Below are positions 10,151-20,152 of a stretch of 50,000 bases of DNA, in pieces; position 1 is the stretch's first letter; every line of letters begins with the position of its first letter. The stretch comes from Prorocentrum cordatum (taxonomy: Eukaryota > Sar > Dinophyceae > Prorocentrales > Prorocentraceae), in contig CAUYUJ010019933.1 in the NCBI GenBank assembly GCA_963575745.1, positions 82,091 to 132,090 of the forward strand. Direction: 5' to 3'. The notes under the pieces were generated by a model that was not told the DNA's origin, did not search any database, and saw only the letters and a list, made by a program, of their open reading frames with translations. The position numbers were made by a program, and so were the translations under genes.

Positions 10151-10240
10151 CCCTGGCGCGCGGAGCACGCCAAGGGCGGCGCCAGAGGCGCCGTAAGGGG
10201 CCACAGGGCCCCCCAGCGCCGATCCAAGAATCCTCGCGGA
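10151..10240. repeat. ~85-bp intronic repeat, copy 1
   Basis: Shares CCTGGCGCGCGGAG, GGCGGCGCCAGA and CAGCGCCGATCCAAGAA with 10937-11020, same orientation. It sits directly after exon 7 (minus sense), where an intron is expected. Confidence 0.75.
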
Positions 10241-10348
10241 GCTCCGAATGTTTCTCCTTTGTGCCCATTGTTCGAGCTCGAACACCTCCTGGATGTTCCT
10301 CTCGCCCACGGTGCCGCCGAGGACATTGCGGACGCCGTCGAACTTGCC
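10236..10348 (-). CDS. Zinc-finger/PUB gene, exon 7 (3' end uncertain)
   Basis: GKFDGVRNVLGGTVGERNIQ then EVFELEQWAQRRN. Proteins with C2HC fingers of this type often carry a K-K-x-FD-S-x-K-x-R-L-x-GT segment right after a finger, which this resembles. The acceptor is CACAAAG|GGC. The exon runs into the repeat at 10151-10240, so its donor is a guess. Confidence 0.65.
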
Positions 10349-13300
10349 CTTTGTGAGCATCGTTTCACCGATCCCCATCCCCACTGGCGCGGCCGTGGCC
10401 CGACTGACCAAGAGCTCCCCCCCCAAATGAGGACTCATGCTGTGACCCTCGGGTTCCGCCGGCCATATCCTCAACTGGGGGGGGTAGGCCGATGGGGCCG
10501 AGACAACGTGGCCCAGTGGGGATGGGGGCAGATGAAACGATGCTGCCGACCTTGGGCGGCTTCGCGGACTGGCAACGGGTCTCGTGCTTGGCGATGCGGT
10601 CGAAGCGAAAGCGCCGCTTGCAGTAGACGCACTCCTCCAGGAAGCCCGAGGTGCCGCCGCCGCCGCCCTCCTCCTCACCGGCGGCGTCCGTGGCGTCCTC
10701 GTCGCAGGCAGCTGCCGCGGGCATACCCTCCCCAGCGAGGGCGCCCAGCGCGACCTTCAGCGCGCCCTCGGGGAGCCTCTCCGCGAGGGCCAGGTGCGGC
10801 TCCGGGTCCCCACCCTTCGAGCTGTGCAGGACCCGCTCGAAGCCGACCGCCTCCAGCAGCCGCAGGGCCGCGGACCACCGCCCGATCGCCTCTGCAGGGA
10901 AGGTCCGATCGGATGGTTTGGGTCTGTGCTGGACCCCGTCCCTGGCGCGCGGAGCCCGCCAGGGACGGCGCCAGAAGCGCAGCCAGGGGCCCCCAGCGCC
11001 GATCCAAGAAACCAGCGCGCAACGGCGAAAATTGATGTGCATGCAGCGCTTGTGTTCCTCAAGCCTCGAAGAAGGCCTCGTTCGAGAGGCGCAGCCGGCG
11101 GTACCGCTTGTTGTCGAGGTGGCAGGCGTTCTCGAGCACCTATGTAGCTAAGGCATCGATGTTATCAGCATGCCATATCTGCCAATGACAAGGCAAGAGG
11201 AAAATGATACGTGACGTCAGTGGGAAAAGAGGAATGGGAAAATCCGCTGGAGACCCCAATAAGTAACAACGTGCGGCAACGTGCGGCAACTGGCCTGAAC
11301 GTTGCGAATTCTCGGGACGCCCACACAGGCGGCAGCGGGCGGCAGTGGCGAATCCCCCAGAACCCCCCCCAGGCGGCAACGGGCGGCAACGGGGCGGCAG
11401 CAAGCCAGACTGCGGCGAATCCTCGGGACACCCATCTGAGATCCTCCAGAAACGCAAGCAAAGAAACCCTGAGCGCAAGCACTGCTCGGGAAAAACTGTC
11501 TCGAGCGCCTCGCGCAGCTGCCCCACGTGGGTGGCGGCCCGCTCCGCCTCGCCGGCCGCCGCCATCTCCGCGCGCAGCGCCGCGGCCGCCTCGGCCACGG
11601 CCGCCGCCAGGGCGGCGTGCTCGCTGCCGGCAGGGGCCGCGGCCGCCGGCCGGGCCACGCCCTCCTCCGCCAGGCGGCGGCGGCAGTGCTCCTCGAGGTG
11701 GGAAAATCTTGGCGGCGAGCCCGGAGGGGGAAGGAGAGAGGGCAGGTCTTTTCAGCAGGCGGCGGGGCTTCTCAGAAGCTCTCCGGCCTTCCGAGAAACC
11801 GTCTGTGTCTTCGGAGAAGGTTCAGAAAATTGGTTAGAAGGCGGGAGGCCTTCCGAGCCGTCTGAGAAGGCCCGCCCCCTCTGACTTCCCTCTCTGGGCT
11901 CGCCGCTGAAAATCGTGGAGGAAGAGAACAGTATCAATCAGACGCTGCGGTGGGGAATCCAGTAGCGTGTAACTGTTGAGGGGCAACGAGAGGGGGGGAC
12001 TGGCATAGGGGGGGGTGCATCGACCTGGAATCGGCGATACATCGCCGATAGATCAGGGGTAGGACCCCGATAGTGAATCCGCACCTTCCTGTGCAGGTTG
12101 GGGCTATTGGGCCCCTATCGGCGATCAATGGGCGATTGGGGGTCGATGCATCCCCCCCCAACGCCTATCCCCCCCTATCGTTGCCCCCGAGTTGAAGACA
12201 CACCAGGCCTCCAGGGCAAAAACGAAGGAAAAACACGCTGACGGGATACCAACGGAAGCGTGTCATTGATGTTCCTTCTCCCTCCCGAACAAGGGCGCCG
12301 ATACCGCTACCTGTGCCTCGATCTCGCCTGTTGGGGCCTCCAGGGAGGCCCTCGTAGCAACGGCTGGAGTCGCCTCGAAATTCTGGTCAGAACGTACCCT
12401 GGGAGAGGTCCTGGTCGTACAGTCGGAGCCTTGACCTAAGGAACCCTAAATAAGGAACGAGGCCCCTTTTTTCCATAAGTCAAACTTCGATTTCCGATCG
12501 AAAACGTAAGGAAAACCTGAGGCAAGCTGCGAAACACTTAGGGAACGCGGAGCCCCTGCCCAACCAAAAGGGTTCCCTCTTCAGGGCCCCGACTGTAGCG
12601 GCATCGTAGGGCGACGAGATCTGTACAGATCCACTGCTCCAGGCCAGGCCCCGCCTGGGCCCAGGAGCTGTGTGTGCGCCCTCCTGCCCTGGCAAGGGAG
12701 GCATCTACTTGAGCAGGGACCGACCGTCCCGGCATTCCTATAGGCCTACCGCGACATCTTCTTAGAACCCAACAGCGTTCTGAGAACAAAAACATTGTTC
12801 TTAGAACATAAAGGCCAAGTGTCTTAAAACAAGGCAGTCCCAGCCAGGACGCTTCGCCACTGCTTGGCATACACAGCTCCTGGGTCCAGGATGGGCCTGG
12901 CCATGAGCAGCGGATATGTATAGATCTCGTCGCCCTATACCGGCCCCGTGTTGCGTCCCAGGCTCCTCGTGCGCCGCCACCCTGTCGAGCGCGAGGCCCT
13001 TCTGGCCGCAGACCGAGCACATGAAGAAGCCGTCGCTGTCCCAGCCGGTCAGCTCGCCCGCCTCGATCTTGGTGAGGACCTCGCGCAGGGCCGCCGTCTT
13101 CTGCGCAAACGCCCGCTTCTCGCTGTCGTCCAACTGCCTGCCCTGCTCCATCCGCACCTGGCCGAGGAAGAGAAGAAGTGAGCGTTTGTGTTGACTCTGC
13201 GTTTCGACATTGGGCGGAAAGGGGAGGGACGGGGGGCGTCTGGCTCCAGGCCTCTGCTTGGTGCGACTGTTGGCGACAGTGCGTCCTATGGGGGAGGGAC

Positions 13301-14341
13301 TCCACCTGCTCGAAACAGGCGCCAAAAACAGCCAAGATCCACTCCAGGGGGGGAGGGGGGGTGCGAGGGACCGCGCCGATCGGCAAAACAATGAATAACA
13401 ACAAAAAACGAGTCTTACGCAAGATGGCATGGCAATTTTACGCGGTGGCTTACGCGGGCCGCCAGCGCGGCACGCTGCAGTGGAGACGACGGCGCTTGCG
13501 CGCGACCTACGCGGGAAGCTTACGCGCCAGTGCCGGTGAAGACGACACTGTTTCTGGGGGTGCCAAAAGGCACCGATACCGCTGCTCCCTGGACCTCTTC
13601 AGGTGTGCGTTCGGAATAGAAGTTCGAATCGAATCCAGCGGTCGCGACGAGGGAAGGATGGCGGTATCACTTCGAGCGAGCTCGACGAACCATAACCTAA
13701 TGAGAATAATCCCATGGGAAAATAAATTCGGGGCCCAGGCCAGAGACTCATTTTTTCTCAGATATATCGTTGTTAGGATGTCTGGATCGCGTTTCGCCTG
13801 AGACATCCTCACAATCAGAGCTACGATAGGAACTCTGGAGGGGATGAAGACAGCTCGGCCTCCCCACCAGCTGTTTCAATTGCACCGTGGTCAACCCCGT
13901 GGATAATGAGATACACGGGGAAAAAGGGGGATACTTCATTATCCGGGGGATGCGGTCACAGAAATGACGTACCCAAAGTTGATGGTTGCGTGGAGTCTTA
14001 AAAATACAACATGTTCCGTGCATCCACGGAGCAGTCAACGTATTTGTTCGTCGATTCTACGAACGAGACAAGTCTGGGGTAAACCACTTCTGCAATCGAT
14101 CTCCTCCTCGACAGGTATCTTTTCGTCTTCCCCGTGCTTCTGCGACGCTCACCTTGCAGCGCTTGGAATGCTCCGGCAGGTCCTCCCTGCGCACGGGCCG
14201 GCCGCAGTGCCCACACGTCGCGAGCTGCGCCAGCATAGTCCGCGCGCATGCTTTCAGGTGGTACTTCAGGGAGGAGCCCCGGAAGCCCTCGCAGCGCGTC
14301 GTGGTCGCCGTCGTCGGTCGTCAGCATCGGCGTCAGCGTCA

Positions 14342-14389
<48 letters not shown>

Positions 14390-17212
14390 GCGTCGTCGTC
14401 GTCGTCAGCGGCGGCGGCTGCGGCCTCGGCCACCCTCTGGGCTCGGGGGGGGCCCAAGAGCACCCCCGCGAGCAGGCCCTCCCCCCGCCACGAGACTGCC
14501 AGAGGAGGCAGAGCCCGGACGTGACGAAGGGACAGCACGAATCCACACCTCTTGGGGGGGGGCTGACCCGCGCGTGGCGGTCTGAGGCTGCGCTATGGGC
14601 ATGGGCGCGGGTTGTCGGACACCGAGGGGGGGGTTGCCGGACACAGAGGGGGGGGCCCGTGCGACCGTGGACCCCCATACGACAACACGCACCCATAGCT
14701 CTTTCGGGAGTCCACCCCGACAAATCCGGGGGCCGTATCAGTGTGGGTGCTGGTTTTTGGCCGCCCGAAATGGGTACGTACGGAAAGAATGGGCACAGGC
14801 CGCCTTGAATGGACAGGCGGCCTTCTGTCTTGAATGGGCACAGGCCGCCCGCTGTTGGGCAGGCGGCCTTCTGTCTTGAATGGACACAGGCCGCGGCGGC
14901 GTGGACAGCGAGTCCTGTTCAAAACGAGCAAGATCCGCTGTTGGGCATTGTCCCCATTCCTTCCGTGCCCATTTCGTTCGTGCAGATCTGGCTGGCAGCC
15001 CACGGAGACGGGCTCGAGTGCCACGTGGCCCCTGGGCCCCAAGCTCCGACGTCGTGTGTGTGCCTTCTGCGCGGCGTGGGCCCTGGAGGAGCTCTCGACC
15101 CCATCCGCCGGACCGCTCCTTCTGGCCCCAGCCTTCAGTCGGGCCTGTCCCTCTACAGGGGGTATATTCACAAATCCGCCGACCCCTTGTGGGTCTCTAG
15201 GCGTGTGAGATAGTTCCCCCCCCTATAGTCCCCCCCCCGGGACCCCAAACCAGCGATTTGACCCCCCCCCCCGGGCCCGGGACGAGCGCCACCCCCGGGC
15301 CCGGGACGAGCGCCACCCCCGGGCCCGGGACGAGCGCCACCCCCGGGCCCGGGACGAGCGCCACCCCCGGGCCCGGGACGAGCGCCGCCGGGACTTTTCC
15401 GGGCCCCAGGAAGCCTCAAGACGGGCCAAGATGGCCCCAAGAGGCCTTCAAGACGGCCCACGGGAGCCCCGAGACGCCAAACGAGCGCTCCAAGACGCCC
15501 AAGATGGCTCAAAGACGGGGTAAGAGGCCTCCACGACGGCCCAAGAGGTCCCCAAGAGGCCCCAAGAGGCCTCCAAGATGCGTCCCACGAGGGTCCCTAG
15601 ACGCAAAAATTTGCCCATTCCCTTCGTAAAACGTACATTTTTCACGAATTCGCTTTTTGGGCTTTCCGACGCTCCCAGACGGCCCAAGAGGCCCTAAATA
15701 CCGCCCCAAGACGGTCCAAGCAGCCTCCAGGGAAGCTCCAAGGCAGCCCAAGAGAGCCCCAAGACAGCCCAAGAGGCGCCCAAGATTGCCCAAGAGGGCC
15801 CCGAAGACGGCCCCAAGAGCGCTCCAGGAGCGCTTCAAGTGGCCTCCAAGAGAGCTCAATATGGTCACAGACGGTCGAAGAGCGATCAAAGACACCGACG
15901 ATCGCCTCCAGACGGCCCAAGACGGCCCCAAGAGGCCCCAAGAGGCCTCCAAGATGCGTCCCAGGAGGGCCCCTCGGCGCAAAAATTGGCCCGTTCCCTT
16001 CGTGAAGAGGGGGTCGGCGGATGTGGCGTAAGCCTGTAGAATAGTCAGAAAAATAGTCTGGGGACTATGTTTTGGGTATTTTTGGGCATCTTTTGAGTTT
16101 CCTTTGAGTTTTTTTTAGTTTTTCGTCCAAAATCTCCCTGTGGGGGGCCAGGCCCGACCTAACCCCAGCCCAGAAGCGGCGCGATCCCATGCAGGGGCGC
16201 GTGTCTTAGGTCGTGGACGAGCGCGCGTCGCGGTCTTCCCGACGCTGCGGCGGAGGTCGGGGGGACCTCCTCCTGAAGCCTCCCGACACCTTCCGAGGAT
16301 CATCGTAAGCCCCGCCGAAGACCCCCCGAGGAGTTCCGAAAGCCCCAAAGACACCGCCGGAGGCCTCCCTGTCAGCTCCCTCCTCGCTGCCAGGGGCGTG
16401 CCTGAACCCCCCCGCAGGCCCCTGGGGGTGGGCAACGACCGACCGACCAGCCCCAACTGGGAGAGCTGTGCCCCGGGGGGGCCCATCGTGCCTGCGAATC
16501 CCTCGGGATGGGGCGGCGAAGACGATGGACCCCGCCAGCAAAAGCACGCGGGGAGCACCGCTCCCCGAACCTGGAGGTCCGACATTGCGAAGAAATGGCA
16601 ACATCACGACCGGAACCCTGGAGCCCGTCCTCTGCGGTTTCTGTTCGCGCCGGATCGATCCGAGATGGCCCCCGGGCCCGTGAAACGGCGCGGCAACGCC
16701 CGGTGCGCAGACGAAAAATGCAGCGCCCAGATCTCATGGGGAAACCACTAGATACCGACTCCGCTCCTCCCCAGACCTCTCCCAGGGTGCGTCCTAACCC
16801 GAGTCTGCCGAGGAAAATCCAGCCGTAGCGACGAGGGCTCTCCAGGACGAGCAGCCGCATCGGTACCCTTTTACCCCTCTGATCTCAGGGCGGGTTGGGG
16901 CTGGCTGGCCCAGGCGCGTTCCTCGCCGCACATGGGGCAGCACTGCCCGCCCGCCAGCATCGCGGCCGCGGGCGGCGGCGCCGCGCCGAGGCTGCGGCGA
17001 AGTCGGCGCGAGGCCGCGGGCGCGGAGGCCGCGGATGCGGCGGCCGCGGCGGCCTCCGCGCCGTCGCCGCGGGCGGCTCGGGAGGCGCCCGCGGCGACCG
17101 CGCCGCGCAGCCCGGGCCGCGGCGCCGCGGCGACGCGAGGCCGCTGTGGCGGGGCCCATGGGTCGACGATCCTCGGGGCGCGTGTTAGCGCCAAGGTGTG
17201 CAGACGGTGCAA
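10236..17212 (-). CDS. Zinc-finger and PUB-domain protein gene, seven exons seen
   Basis: Joining 17212-16922, 14287-14153, 13157-12966, 11691-11497, 11139-11065, 10889-10551 and 10348 to about 10236 keeps one frame; every junction is phase 0. The product has four zinc fingers (CPMC..HLKAC, CGHC..HSKRC, CSVC..HEEHC, CVYC..HETRC). Between fingers three and four lies a PUB domain: ALETVLENACHLDN, KRYRRLRLSNEAFF, then ALRLLEAVGFERVL. PUB domains in other eukaryotes bind the p97/Cdc48 tail; ubiquitin-linked function here is inference. Donors are GA (introns 1, 3), GT (2, 4, 6) and GC (5); acceptors are AG. Three fingers/domains are completed only by splicing, strong support for the model. Neither the true start nor the 3' end is visible; the 3' side abuts the YR retroelement. 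Confidence 0.8.
10551..10889 (-). CDS. Zinc-finger/PUB gene, exon 6
   Basis: 113 codons: AIGRWSAALRLLEAVGFERV closes the PUB domain. An acidic/Gly linker (DEDATDAAGEEEGGGGG) and finger 4, CVYCKRRFRFDRIAKHETRC, follow. The donor is CCCAAG|GTCGGC. Confidence 0.85.
10937..11020. repeat. ~85-bp intronic repeat, copy 2
   Basis: Second copy of the 10151-10240 repeat. It fills about half of the 175-bp intron 5, between exons 5 and 6, making it a candidate introner-type sequence. Confidence 0.75.
11065..11139 (-). CDS. Zinc-finger/PUB gene, exon 5 (PUB core)
   Basis: 25 codons, too short for an ORF scan: VLENACHLDNKRYRRLRLSN then EAFFE. The N-(x)n-KYRRLRLSN-xxF pattern is the PUB signature. The donor is GC (GAG|GCTTGA); reading on would hit TGA at once, which supports a splice here. 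GAGGC is repeated at both intron 5 ends. Confidence 0.85.
11497..11691 (-). CDS. Zinc-finger/PUB gene, exon 4
   Basis: 65 codons: EHC completes finger 3, followed by an Ala/Glu-rich helical region (AAVAEAAAALRAEMAAAGEA) and HVGQLREALET, the first helix of the PUB domain. The donor is GTTTTT at 11496. Confidence 0.8.
11980..12187. repeat. 208-bp near-palindromic inverted repeat in intron 3
   Basis: Arms start with GGGGCAACGA on each strand and stay complementary, with mismatches, for about 70 bp (AGGGGGGGA, ATGCATCGACC-like, GATCGCCGATAG). The centre is short and C/G-rich. It has the structure of a foldback MITE; no coding capacity. Confidence 0.75.
12294..12425 (-). mobile_element. Small TIR element (MITE-like), copy in intron 3
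   Basis: Inverted relative to the other four copies. The terminal GCGCCGATACCGCTAC is followed by a diverged interior; on the minus strand CAGGACCTCTCCCAGGGTAC and GTTCTGACCAGAATTTCGAG match the family. The second terminus is degraded. Confidence 0.6.
12966..13157 (-). CDS. Zinc-finger/PUB gene, exon 3
   Basis: 64 codons: a charged helix (MEQGRQLDDSEKRAFAQK, ALREVLTKIEAGEL) followed by FFMCSVCGQKGLALDRVAAH, the first part of finger 3. The acceptor has a good pyrimidine tract (TTCTTCTCTTCCTC before CAG). The donor is GA; CGAGGAGC is repeated at both intron 3 ends. Confidence 0.85.
13569..13672 (+). mobile_element. Small TIR element (MITE-like), copy in intron 2
   Basis: About 104 bp. It starts GGCACCGATACCGCTGCTCC and ends GGCGGTATCAC, the inverted form of the start. 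The interior has TGGACCTCTTCAGGTGTGCG and a GAATCCAGCGGTCGCGACGA core shared with the other copies. Confidence 0.65.
14153..14287 (-). CDS. Zinc-finger/PUB gene, exon 2
   Basis: 45 codons: GFRGSSLKYHLKAC supplies the His and last Cys of finger 1, then CGHCGRPVRREDLPEHSKRC is a complete C2HC finger. The donor AAG|GTGAGC at 14152 is canonical. The acceptor GCTGCGAG|GGC repeats the GCGAGG found at the exon 1 donor. Confidence 0.85.
14310..14410. repeat. (GTC/CGT)n trinucleotide tract
   Basis: Near-uninterrupted TCG/TCA triplets just upstream (minus sense) of exon 2, inside intron 1. All frames are open through it; the poly-Asp, poly-Thr and poly-Ser frames are not evidence of coding. Confidence 0.85.
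14847..14930. repeat. ~84-bp dispersed repeat, copy 1
   Basis: CCCGCTGTTGGGCAGGCGGC, CTTCTGTCTTGAATGG, GCGGCGGCGTGGACAGCGAG and TCCTGTTCAAAA match 28662-28745. A partial duplicate of its left half lies immediately upstream (14780-14846). It contains inverted GGCCGCC/GGCGGCC words. Confidence 0.7.
15268..15386. repeat. 24-bp tandem repeat, about five copies
   Basis: Almost identical units of CGGGCCCGGGACGAGCGCCA plus CCCC. Near-identity implies recent expansion, in contrast to the diverged arrays around it. It lies in intron 1 of the zinc-finger/PUB gene. Confidence 0.9.
15400..16015. repeat. CCAAGAGGCC array (~11-bp quasi-periodic)
   Basis: Irregular units of CCCCAAGAGGC type spaced 10-12 bases, sometimes 20-30. 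Two related spacers contain GCAAAAATTKGCCC followed by TTCCCTTCGT (15604 and 15980). Minus-strand frames give GLLGPSWG-like peptides with no domain. 16030-16900 holds a T-rich stretch and unassigned GC-rich sequence. Confidence 0.75.
16749..16867 (+). mobile_element. Small TIR element (MITE-like), copy in intron 1
   Basis: About 119 bp, with termini GATACCGACTCCGCTCCTC and GAGCAGCCGCATCGGTACC. Its interior is close to the 40265 copy (CCCAGACCTCT, GGTGCGTCC, GAGGGCTCTCCAGGACGAGC). It starts about 55 bases into the intron from the exon 1 donor. Confidence 0.65.
16922..17212 (-). CDS. Zinc-finger/PUB gene, exon 1 (partial)
   Basis: Low-complexity Ala/Arg-rich start, then MLAGGQCCPMCGE. The exon ends on the first two Cys of finger 1 at 16922; the donor is GA (GAG|GAACGC). 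No convincing ATG in this frame precedes the finger except the MLAGG one, so the 5' limit is uncertain and another exon may lie upstream. Confidence 0.65.
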
Positions 17213-17683
17213 CGACGGCCGACACGGGCGGGAGCGGGGTCAGCACACATTGGGCCAGCACGCGGCCTGAGAATCATCGCATAGAGCGGCGTCGAACCGC
17301 CCTGCAGAGCCTCGGCGGGGCGGGCGCCCGCCGGGCGGCGCGCAGGGCCAGGGCGGCGCCCTCGGGCCGCGCGCGCGCCGCGCGCGCGCCGCGGCGGTGG
17401 CAGCGCAGGGGACGTCTGGGGATCCACGCTATCAAAAACGCCATGACGTCGGGCGTCTGGGGTCGGATCAGGAACTGATCGAATCGCCAGCGAGTCGTCC
17501 CGAATCGGATCGAAGTCGGATCGCCGCGGCTGGCCCTGGCCCACGGTTCTGCGTCAACTCAAGGGAGCCTCCCTTACCATCTTGCTGGCTCTTGCGAATC
17601 GACGCTACTCGACGCTACTCGACACTAAGTAAGGGTTACTCGACGCCACATCGGCGCTAACCGACGCTAAATCTGAGTCCCAC

Positions 17684-18690
17684 CAGCCCTTTGGGCGTGA
17701 GTGGTTTAGGGAGCCCGCTCTGTCCTCAACCCCCCTTCTTCCCCTTCGGGGAAGGGTTTACCCCTCCCCCTACCCCCTCCCCCTGGACCTGGAGAGGGAG
17801 TTCCGCGGGTCGTCAGGGGGGTCTTTTTCGACGTCTGGGAGGGCCAAAAAACGACAACCCTCACGAGGATTCTGGCCCCGAGGGGGGGGGGGAGTTTGGT
17901 GCATCAGCTCGTCTTTGAAGCCACAATCATTGATTTTACTTCGGTTTTGGCCCCATTTTGACCTCCTGAGGGGGCCGCGCTCATCTTCCTTCATAGCAAA
18001 ACCATTGATTTTACTAAGGTTTGGGGCTCATTTTGTCCTTCTCAGGGGGCAGCTCTCATTTGCGCTTCAAAGGACGTCGCAAGAGGCCCCAAGATGGCCC
18101 CAAGAGGCCCCCAGGAGGCTCCCAAGAGGCCTCCAAGAGGCCCCCCAGAGGCCCCCAAGCGGCCCCAACAGGCCCCCAAGAGGCCCCCGAGAGGCCCCCA
18201 AGAGGCCCCAAGAGGCCCCAAGAGGCCCCCAAAGAGGCCCCCAAGAGGCCCCCAAGAGGCCCCCAAGAGGCCCCAAGAGGCTCCAAGAGGCCCCCAAGAG
18301 GCCCCACGAGGAGCCCGAACGACTCACACCAGGACGAGGGGCCCGAACGACTCACACCACGAAGAGCCCGAACGACTCACACCACAAGGAGGGGCCCGAA
18401 CGACTCACACCAGGACGAGGCGCCCGAACGACTCACACCACGAGGAGCCCGAACGACTCACACACGAGGAGCGCTTTCTCTCCCTCCTCCTCCGCCTCGT
18501 CCTTCTCCCGCTCCCCCCACAAGGAGGATGTACAAGGAGGCGGAAGGAAGGAGGAACAGGGGAGATATGCGGGGCCAAGCGGACACACGCCTGAAAAACA
18601 CGACTGTCGGCATGCTTCGCAAGAGTTGCTGCTGTGAGATGGGCTGGTGGGGATACGCGAAGCGTAAAGAATTTCCTCATCGACTACCAG
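17684..18690 (+). mobile_element. Array-bearing element family B, copy 1
   Basis: Left landmarks are CCCACCAGCCCTTTGGGCG, CCCCTTCGGGGAAGGG and CCCCTACCCCCTCCCCCTGG. Then come ATTGATTTTACT spacers, a dense CCAAGAGGCC array (18070-18305), and a right end GGCTGGTGGGGATACGCGAA then GCGT. A copy at 30487-31365 has the same left and right ends. No coding capacity; probably a non-autonomous element. Ends are approximate. Confidence 0.55.
18305..18480. repeat. ~24-30-bp tandem repeat (GCCCGAACGACTCACAC)
   Basis: Seven units of GCCCGAACGACTCACACCA plus GGACGAGG or CGAGGA, inside element family B copy 1. Little divergence between units. Confidence 0.8.
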
Positions 18691-19387
18691 GCGTTAGTCG
18701 AAGCTAACGTACTCTAAAGACACCGGTTGGAGGGTACAAAGGGATCCCATGAATTGCTATCGAACGGCATCATGATACACCCATGACGCAGCACCCCAGC
18801 GGTCTGGACCCACTCCCGGAGACCAGTGTCTCATGCCGAATTATTTGTTGACGGTCACGAATGCCAATAAAGGCCCCCCAAGAATCGAAAATAAAGAAAA
18901 CCTCACGTCATGTTCTTTGGATAACATGTTTTTTGCTTTTGTTCCAAAGCCATCGGCCAACAATCACAAAGGAGCATGTGGCGCTGCATCGGCCCACCCG
19001 ACATTTGTAAATGCTCCTGCGAAGCAAGACGGACGCCGCTGAGCGCAGAGCCTGGAAACATCGCGCCGTTGCCTGGCACCCGAGGCCCGCCAGGGCGTCC
19101 CGCAGGGCTCCGCAGCCGAGCGGCGTCGGGAGCCTGGCGAGGCCGCGGGCTCGTGAGCTCCCCCCGTCCCCTCCCAGAGCGCCGAGGAGGGCATGCTGAT
19201 ATTTGTCAACATGGTCTGGCCCCATGAAGGGTCCTCGTCGCTTGAAAACTGATGTGGAAGGACAGACATGCCCCGCCCAGGCCACTCGGTGACCGCTAGC
19301 GCGCAGCAGAAGTGAGCTGGACACTGCACAGCAACGACCTATCCACAGAAGTTGCCACGACAAAAATCGAACACTCAATATGCGGCT
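18691..19387. other. No gene recognised
   Basis: Unassigned. The open frames on the minus strand (19378-18908 and 19329-18964) have no recognisable domain and compete with each other. It may include the 3' untranslated part of the channel retrogene. Confidence 0.4.
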
Positions 19388-19470
19388 TCAGTAAAATATG
19401 ATTTCAGGTTGGATCCGTTGGACAAACATGCAAAATATGCAAACCAGCGCGCAGAATTCTCGCAATTCTC

Positions 19471-19940
19471 CTATACTGGATGACGAGGAGGAGCAACCGT
19501 TTCTAGAAAACTCCACGACTCGCCGAGGGACGCCCCCACGTGATCGACCTTCCTGCCAACGGCCAGCACTTCCGACCGAATCTCCTGGATGTCGTAGCTG
19601 GAGGCCACATCCTTCAACCGCATGCAGCCGTGCACAAACTTGCTTACGCGAGCCTCGCCGTCCTCTGGCGACTTCCTCTGCAGGACGCCGAAGAACTGAG
19701 TGACGTTCTCGATGGAGAGCCCCAGGTCCTCGAGCTGGTAGGGAATCTTTGTCCCACGGAGGCCTTTGCGGAGGTCCGCGAGCGCGAGGTAGCCGTCGCC
19801 CTCTTCGGCGACCTCCCTCCAATGGGCGCGCATCTCTTCAGCCATTCTCTGTGGTGGCTCAAAGCTATGGCCTCCCGGTCCGGGGCCAGCTGCTGGAGGG
19901 CTGCGTCCGCCAAAAATACCAGTGATGATGTTTACGAGCG
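19471..19940 (-). pseudogene. Channel retrogene, C-terminal EF-hand-like tail
   Basis: It starts inside S6 with LVNIITGIF. In frame it reads GGRSPPAAGPG, but the +1 frame gives ADAALQQLAPDREAIALSHH, which is what channels of this family carry, before the original frame resumes at MAEEMRAHWREVAEEGDGYL. A 1-base loss near 19930 and a compensating change near 19860 explain this. EF-hand-like motifs follow: EEGDGYLALADLRKGL (first loop residue not Asp) and SIENVTQFFGVLQRKSPEDG, then ARVSKFVHGCMRLKDVASSY. Many dinoflagellate channels have this paired EF-hand tail with the FV-GCMRLKG signature. Both Ca loops look degenerate. A stop follows RHPV at 19471. Confidence 0.75.
19923..19940. repeat. 18-bp direct repeat, right copy (putative TSD)
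   Basis: Plus strand TGATGATGTTTACGAGCG. It pairs with 26878-26895 (TGATGATGTTCACGAGCG), one mismatch. It borders the 3' end of the LINE. Confidence 0.75.
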
Positions 19941-20152
19941 AGAGAAAAGTTGAATGACATATCCTGACAATATAAGGATGATACCAGACGTATCATGTTA
20001 CTGAACCAGCCTCACCCGACCACGCGTCCGAAGTGGAGGCGCGGGGTCGGCGAGCACGTCGTCTATGCCCTTCTTGAGAATGCTCAACCCCAAGGCGCAA
20101 CTCGCCGCGAGCATTCTCGCACGTACTTGCGGACAACCATCTTGGGAAATTC

